From: Myxocyprinus asiaticus
Lineage: Eukaryota > Chordata > Actinopteri > Cypriniformes > Catostomidae
DNA length: 64,000 bases
Direction of reading: 5' to 3'
Assembly (NCBI RefSeq): GCF_019703515.2
Contig: NC_059368.1
Location: 35,180,735-35,244,734 of the forward strand
Under the pieces are notes generated by a model, which was not told the origin of the DNA, did no database searches, and saw only the letters and a program-made list of their open reading frames with translations. A program made the translations under genes and the position numbers. Position 1 is the first letter of the stretch. Each line of letters opens with the position of its first letter. Below are positions 47,101 to 56,100 of this stretch, piece by piece.

Positions 47101-50100
47101 CATTTTGTTTTACAACATACACACAGTTATCCCTCTAATGTGAGTTTTGAAATCGCTGTGTATTAAGTGTGTTGCTAAAAAGTTGCTAGATAAGGACTCC
47201 ATTTCATCACATACATGTGGTAGTTGTAGTCCTTATTTAGCAAACTGCTAGCAACATACAATTTTAAATAACACAGAAAGACTTGAGGTAAGACTCTAAC
47301 TTGTGCTCTAGAACAAAACATGTTTTTATATTTTTTTAAATAAGAAAGTAATTTTCACCACAGATCTTATTTTATTTGTTAATCGAAAATCCTTATTCTA
47401 AAAATCCATTGGATATTCCTGAGGAAAGGCCTTCCAGATTCACAATCAAATTGACATCACAGCTGAACAGCTCTGTTGACAACCAAATAAATGGAATATG
47501 AATTAACAACTAATAAATAATGATCAGACAAGTTGATCTTTCAATTGACATTGCAGCATATATCAGAAAGCTCAGAGAGTAAAAATAAAAACTGAGTCTA
47601 AGTTTTTACATTTTCTGAATACATTGTGAGAGGTGCTTGCCCATGCAATACTCACTACCACCATGCTAGAGTGTTGTGGGTGTTGCCAGGGCATTGCTAT
47701 ACCATTGTTCTGGGTGGTTACAAGGGTGTTACTGTGCGGTTTCTAGGATGTTTTGGGAGGTTACTTACTTACTGGTCTAAATAAAACCAGCCCACCACAA
47801 AGTCTATATTATATCCTGGTTCTTAGACATAGCTTGTGTCCCTCCTTCAATGTAAGGTCAAAATCATAAGACAATTGCTTAGAAAAGCAATAGCACAACT
47901 CTCCACAATTAGCGGCATGATTTCATATCAACAGTGCGTGGACAAGTTGCATGCTGAAGTTTAATACTAAGGCCTCTAGTTTTGTGACTGCGCAATTTTC
48001 GTGAGAACGGTAATTCTAAGTGCAATTTTTGTGCCAGCACAAAGTGGGCGAGGGTGGGAGTGCTTGCGCTATCTGTGGGTGTATTGTATGTTAATGATGT
48101 GGCGCAAAGCACTATTTGCTATTTTCCTGACAAATAGGTAATTGCGCTAAGACATCTGAGAACCACATCTATTCTCAGCACAAAGTCTAAACTGCAGTTC
48201 CTGCATTTGAAATTTAGGGATTCCACCAGCAGATGGTATTAAACAGCTATCAATCACTTTTAATACTGCCCATGATTTGTGTGTCAGTAGATCAATAAGA
48301 TTAAAACTACTACTACTAATAATAACATGTTTATTTTGTGTAGCGCCTTTCGAAAACTCAAGTATAAATGGGCTGTCCTCATTTATGTCAACATTCTTGA
48401 CACAGAATGGAATGTATAAAAGGACACAAACGGTGCAATAACCGGAGAGGTACCTCTTGCACTTGACCCAGCCCAATAGAGCTTGGCGCGCACAATTTCG
48501 CCAACCCACTTGCGCCTAGACTTAGCGCATGGATGCTTTCATGAAAATATAAAAACATCACGGCCATGCCAACTGATTTTGTGCGTCTGACGCTTAAGGC
48601 ATAGTGCTCTCAAAATAGGATCCTAAGGATTAGTTTAGGGTTTGGGGTTAGGGGTTAAGGGCTAGGGCTAGGGTTAGTTTAGAGTTTAAGGATTTGTTCA
48701 AATCCCTAACACTAAGAATAAGCAATAGTAATAGTTGATTGTATTGACTGAGAATAAGATTGATGTTTGCCTCAGCATGCACCACTAATTAGGCCAAAAC
48801 ATTAAGACATACTTGACTTAATTTAATGGGAGTGTAGAGTATAACTATTATTAACAGTAAACCTTAAGCGTGTGATGCGAAGTTCCTCCAGTAGATGACG
48901 CTCATAGCCATGTCTGCTTACATCAGCCTCCATGGAATCGGGCACCTCTTCATGAACAAAGCGTACGGGGTCCCACCCCGTCATTATGTCAAAGGTGATG
49001 ACACAGCCGAGTGAGTGAGATACGATGGACACTTTCCCTTTATCCGCAAACTCTGGGTTGCGCTCGCAGAAGAGCGTGTAGAGTCGGTTCAGCTCTATGG
49101 TTAGACCTCGGGTGATCTGAGGATACAAGTGCAGTGAGCGTGAAACGAACAAGTGTGACACTTTATTTGTGAAAATAGAACAGGGAGAGAGAGAGAGAGT
49201 GGGACAGTGGGCATTCAGTCAAATTAAACATGAGAGAGACTAAGGCCCTGTCTACACCTGGTATTAGGATGTGTTTCGGGTGATCCAATCACAGAAGGAC
49301 AGGCGAGACACATTGCTGTTCACACTGGGTAGTAAAACTGTGTTTGAGGAATGGGTCACGGATTTCATGACTACAAAAATCACTTAGTTGCAAGTTTATA
49401 AAGCACGAAAAAAGCAGAACGCTTGTTGTTATTTTAGTCCATCTCCTACATTAACTGTACTTCGGTGTCATTGCTTGTTAATGTCAGGCAAACTGGAGAT
49501 GTTCCGATAAATCTTGTGCATGTTTGGACTTTTCCAAATTGTTTGATTAGATGACTTTTTTTTTAAAGACACAACATAACCAGCTAAATTTAAAACCCTT
49601 GTTTTAGTGCAATGGATGATTGAAAGGTGAATAAGAGGTCAATCGTTTGCTTTGTCAGGAAAGGAGCTCAAATTGGAAATGTGCTTCACGAGATCCTCAC
49701 GTTCTGTTCCATTCTGTTCTGCTCTGTCTGTTTGAACGCCCATGGGCTCATAGTCTGAGCCGCTTCAACACCGAATTCAGCCGAATAGCACTGCTATCTG
49801 GGAATATTACTACCTTACATACAACGGTTATGAATGAAAAACACTGTGTTATCACCATTGTTATTACACCTGAGTCTGGAGTAGTACCACTAACATCATG
49901 TTAACATAGAACTGTCTATTGAAGCGTTTTAAGATTTAAGAATGTAAACCAACTAAAACATTTTATTTTTATTTTATTATCTGCACGTTAGTTTAAAATG
50001 TAATGCTCTTTTTTTTAACAGCAAGGAATGTTCTTTGCAATACTTTAACACGGTGATGTATGGTTTATATGTATTTATTGCAGTCTCTTGTGGACTTAAA

Positions 50101-53100
50101 AAACAACGTCAATTTAAAACTAAAGACATTTAAAGACTTCTAAAAAAAGGTTAAAAAAATAAATAAACATTTGTCATATTTAAGGTACAAATGCGAATTT
50201 AGTTTCTCAGCCCAGCTGACAGCCCTACTACCGTGGTTATGCAAAATAAAGCAGCAATGGAATGGAATATGCGCTCCAACTAGAGGTTGTGCTACAAATA
50301 CTCATTATATATTAATTTTATACCTAATGAGTTACTTTTGCATTAAAATTTCCCTTTTTTTATTTTTCCCTCTTTTCTCCCAATTTGGAATGCCCAATTC
50401 CCACTACTTAGTAGGTCCTCGTGGTGGCGCGGTTACTCATCTCAATCCGGGTGATGGAAGACAAGTCTCAGTTGTCTCCGCTTCTGAGACAGTCAATCCA
50501 CGCATTTATCACGTGGCTCGTTGTGCATGACACCTTGGAGACTCCCAGCATGTGGAGGCTCATGCTACTCTCCGCAATCCACGCACAACTTACCACGTGC
50601 CCCATTGAGAGCGAGAACCCCTAATCGCGACCACAAGGAGGTTACTCCATGTGACTCTACCCTCCCTAGCAACCGGGCTAATTTGGTTGCTTAGGAGACC
50701 TGGCTGGAGTCACTCAGCACACCCTGGATTCAAACTCGCAACTCCAGGGGTGGTAGTCAGCGTCAATACTCACTGAGCTACCCAGGCCCCCAAAATTTCC
50801 CTTTTTCTAACAGTTTTGGACCATTTATTCCACAAACACAAGCAGCATGTGGTTGAACTTTGAAAAGGAACTCCATAAAAAAAGTGTATATCGTGATGTA
50901 TATCATTATTAACAAAAAGTTTAAAGAATATCACAATATACATTTTTGTTTATATCACCCGCCCTTAGTCACATGCTTTTCAACTTACCTTTGAATGTGG
51001 TTTGAGGGATCCAATCACAAAAAGTTTTGAACCCCATTTCTATATTTAAAGCTGATGTAGCTTTTTCTGTGTTAAAATACTTTCTCATATCCAAGCTTAA
51101 TATGCAGAGACAACTATTAGTAAGCACTTTGAAAATTTCTGTTTGTTTAGAGCGACCCGCTTAGACCATGAGTTGGAGGCGGGACTATCTCTTTGTTTGT
51201 CCAGCTGCAGATGGGGGGCGTATTCATAAAGCTGTTTTGAAATCAAAGTTTATTTTTACAATTTCTAAATTAGTGGCACTAGTGTCTCAGAAATTACATA
51301 CTTCAGCTTTAAGTGCTTAATTATGCTGCCTCCATTTTGAAACACCCTTCAGTGGCTGGGAGTGCCACTATAATGCCTTCAAATGCTGTCTACATCAAAC
51401 TAGGTTTTGAAAAACAGCTGTTTGTGTTACAGAGCTAAGAAAGGAAAGGAATAAGAAAATGCATGAAAGAGTGGAGGGTTATGACTCTATCTCACCTCAT
51501 CCCTGTATAAAGGGCTTGTGTAGTACATAATGTCCATTGCACTGCTATTCAGCATGTCTCTCAAACCTCTGACTTTATCTGGAGTGATGGAGTCCACAGT
51601 GTCTGAAAGAAGAAATGTAATCAATGTATTGTCATACTGTCCAGCACTAATAATAATGTCCAAACATGATGTTCTTTGTGTTTTTTTTTTTTTCATGTTT
51701 ATAATCGTCTATAGACAATACCTCCATCGAGCGCCAGTTTAGATCTCCATTCCACAGGAAGGAACTCAACGTGTTCATTTGTTCGGTCAGAAAAGTGCTT
51801 CTCCTCCATCTTACGGGCAGCATCACGCATCCTAACCATCAATTACACACATTACTCATCAACACACATCATTCAGTCCTGATATCAAAAGGATCGGTTT
51901 CGTGCCGAGTTGTGTGATTGGTGGACTCACATGCTTGTATTTCTAATAATCCGCCCCTGATCCATCTTCTGGCCAATCCCATGCACCACAAAGACTATAT
52001 GTGTTGTCTCAGGGGGCGTGTCCTCTGGAGCCGCCTCCTCCACATACCCTCGGTGGAGACGGGTCCCACTGCTAGAGGCTAACCAGACACAAACGCACAG
52101 TTACTGCCAATCCCAAAATATTATATTTTAGTTTTCAGAGTTACTGAAACGTTATCTACATGTTATATCCAGAGAGTAATCTCACGAAACCTTTGAAGAA
52201 CTTGTCCGTGTCATATTTCAGCCCAAAATTCAAAAGAAAGAAAGAAACAATTATATTTTCCATAAAGAAAATGAAGCCTATTTTTAGAGCCATAGAGATG
52301 CTTTGCGTTGTGACATTATGTTTTCATGACTTTTCATGGCAATTATTCACATTAAAAAATCATATTTTAAAATAGTAAACTAGGGCTGCACGATATGAAA
52401 GAAAAATGCAATATGCGACAAGTTGTTGGATAATGCGAAATTCTATATGCGATACGGTAATCCTATGATGGCGTCATTGGTGTGCGTGGAACATCGGAAC
52501 CCCCCACCGCTCAAATAAACTTAAAGGGATAGTTCACCCAAAAATTAAAATTCTCTCATTATTTAATCACCCTCACCATATTCCAGGTGTGTATGACTTT
52601 CTTTCTTCAGCAGAACACATTTGAAGAAAAATAGAAAAATATCTCAGCTCAGCAGGTCCTTAAAATGCAAGTGAATGGAGATTTCTCTTTTGATGCTCCA
52701 AAAATCACAGCCAGTCAGCATAAACGTCATCCATACGACACCAGCTGTTAAATTAATGTCTTCTAAAGTGACACGATCACTTCTGGTACTTTAAAAAAAA
52801 AGCTACAGTACAACTTACTGAAATATGCCTTCTCTCTGCATATATGCACATTGCACGCACACACACCATTTTAATTTATGCTGACTTGAATTAAAAAATT
52901 ATTGTATTGTAATTTTTACTGTAACACAGTATTCCTGTAAAGAAAACCTAATGAGAATCATCAATTAGAATAATGACAATTAAAAAAAAAATTCTCCCAA
53001 CTGCACGTAAATTAGCAAAATAATGAGAATGTAATCACTAATCAAAGGTGTTCCAAACCTTTTGAGAATCCCAGTTTCTGAGTGACAGTTCGTGCTATCT

Positions 53101-56100
53101 TGGAGGTGGTAGCGTCACTGTAAAGGTACACTTCATCCACGCTGTGCCAGTCCACGTGGCTCCGGCTCAGTTTTAGACTGTGAATGGCTGAGTGAATTCA
53201 GGGCAGAAGTCAATCAGGGCTGTTTCACATTACCTGAGTGTTAAATAATCTTCATGTCTAACCACATCATATAATTTCAATTTAGAGCCAATACAGTATG
53301 TAATACTCTTTAATACAATATCCTTTCTAAATCATGCTGTATGTGCCAGTGTTTGACCTGGTTTAGAAAGAAAAAAACAGGATGTCTGAGTTGGGTCATG
53401 ATTAATTCACCTAACTAAGCGTTTGACACCTACCATAATGTTCCCCTATTCATGCCATGCCCCCCGTCTATTACCATCCTTGCTGTCCACTGTGGTGGTC
53501 ACTGCTTCCGTGTCAAACGTGTCTTTCATCTGCTGGCCTCGGAAATGGGCCAGGTGCTCCAGTTCAATGAGGTCACTGTCCTCCTCCTCCAGGGGTAACC
53601 AGGTGCCGTCTGTGAACCACTGGCCCCGCATGACTGGGATATGGTCTTGTTCTGTTAAAGCAAACACTGATGCAATATTTCACCAGACCTTAAAGAAATA
53701 GTTTATCTACAAAATGAAAATTCTGTCAGCGTTTTCTCCCCCTCATTTCGTTCCATCCAAACCCGTATGACTATATTTATTTCATGGAGCACGAAAGGAG
53801 ATGTTTTTCAGAATGTTCACATGATCATTGCCATACAATAAAAGCTTATGGTGACCAGGGTCTGTATAGTTCCAAAAAGCACTAAAAAGCATCCTAAAAG
53901 TAGACCATGTGTTTGTGCTTATATTGCAAGTCTTTTGAAGCCATACAATAGCTTTGTGTGAGGAACAGGCCAAAATTTCAGTTGTTATTTCTTCTTAATT
54001 CTTCCCCTCCACCATATGCTCTCTACATTTATAAAAACAAGCCGAGCTATTTAAGCTTGAAGTACATCTGTTTTTTACAAAAATGAATTGGCCCTCAACC
54101 TAGACTCAAGCTCCACTCTTCGCCATGATGGTAACCCCCAAAACTACAAATGAACAGAAATTCTTCTTAATCTAAACATTAAAAAAAAAGCACTAAACAC
54201 TAACAAGTCTCCTGCTTTATATTCATCTTGCATAAATACACATAAAATAACACTTAATTTTGACATTTACTTTCCCTGTAGAGTCCCATTTGAAGCATGC
54301 TGGGAACGAGAAATCTTCTGCCCAGTTTTAGTTAATGAAACAAAAAATATTTTCATGTTGTCCAAACACAAATGGATTAAGTAAAGCTGACAACACTTTT
54401 TAGTTGAATAAACTCAGTTAATTTAAGTTCCCTTGGTTACATTATTATTATTATTATTATAATTATTGAGTATTATGAACATGGGAGGACTGAGCAAAAC
54501 TGACGATAGTGAAAGTTTGAGTGAGTGAGATTTAAGAGCTACAGCAGAGGGGAACATTTTCAGTGAATAATGACAAAATTTTGGTCTTAAAGACAACGTT
54601 TACACCTGGTATTAAGATGCGCTTCAGGCAGGGGCGGACTGGCCATCGGGAGAACCGGGACTTTTCCCGATGGGTCAGCTGTGAAACGGGGCTGAATGGA
54701 CCGCGATAAGCTGAAATGGGCCGCTGTGTTATGCAGAACGGGCCACAAAACGGCACCGCAATATGCTGAAGGGGGCAGCAATATGCAGAAAAGGAGAGCG
54801 ACCCCCCCCCCCAACCCCCCACACCCGCTCAACAACATTTGGGCCAGTTTCTATGTAAAATCCCGGGCCAATTTCTCTTCCCAGTCTGCCCCTGGCTTCA
54901 GGTAATCAGATCATATGTGGTCAGCACTAAATACAGGTCTAAACAGGGTCTAAAACGTTTTGTGATCGGATCACAAAAACCACATGCGATCACATTAGTT
55001 TTTTAAACACATTTGTATCACTTTTGAGGTGTAAACACAAATCCATACTGAATGCGTTACGGACAGCAGTGAAGCACCACCCCTCACCTGTCAATCAACT
55101 GCTGTGATAAAACTGGAGTTTAAACTTTGCCGGTTATGAGCAGCTTTAAAAAGAAATAATCGTCCGATCAGAAAATTTAAAAAAGCAGATACATATACAA
55201 ACATGAGAACTTCATGGACCTTCTACAGTGTGTCTGATATTAACACCAATGAGAAGCACAAACATCTGAAGCTCCTTTAATACAGGTAATCCACTAAAAT
55301 AACATACAATTCTGCTCGAAATGTTGCGTTTGTGCTTAGATTAAGGGTACGTTTACACGACAACGATGTATTAAAATGGAAACGTTTTTAACTTTGCGTT
55401 TTTGAAAAGTTTAGCATACAGACGACAACATTTTCAAAACGATCCCCGTTCACACGGATCCGTGAAAATGACAAAAAACGCTGTATTATGTGGGGCCTGG
55501 GTAGCTCAGTGGTAAAAGACGCTGGCTACCACCCCTGGAGTTCGCTAGTTCGAATCCCAGGGTGTGCTGTGTGACTCCAGCCAGGCTTCCTAAGCAGCCA
55601 AATTGGCCCGGTTGCTAGGGAGGGTAGAGTCACATGGGGTAACCTCCTCGTGGTCGCTATAATGTGGTTCGTTCTCGGTGGGGCGCGTGGTGAGTTGAGC
55701 ATGGTTGCCGCGTGAAGCCTCCACATGCACTATGTCTCCGTGGCAATGCGCTCAACAAGCCACGTGATATGATGCGCAGGTTGGCAGTCTCAGATGCGGA
55801 GTCAACTGGGATTCGTCCATTGAGGCGAATCACTACGCGGCCACAAGGACTTAAAAAAGCACATAATCCAAAATTAGGGAGAAAAGGGGAAAAATCCAAA
55901 ACAAAAAAACGCTGTATTATGCAATCCAGGCCAGTAGTTGGTGATGTCACTTTGTAAAGAAACACTACGTGCCTGCGCACATAAACATTCTTCCACAGAG
56001 CGGTGAATACAAACAATGAAGATGGCGATCGCTGGTCGTAGTAGTGATGCAGTAAATCTACACTTTGCTGGAGAAGCATCAATAAACTCAAAATCTTGAG

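Noticed and set aside
48823..49161. Extended frame around ddhd1 exon 7 as a separate small gene
   Set aside because: The extra residues at both ends are intron read-through; acceptor and donor sites and homology fix the exon at 49116-48863.
55491..55570. tRNA-like sequence (gggtagctcagtgg ... gttcgaatccc)
   Set aside because: It is the head of a SINE: the same head recurs in two other copies with target-site duplications, and the body continues for 400 bp. The arms do not give a clean cloverleaf.
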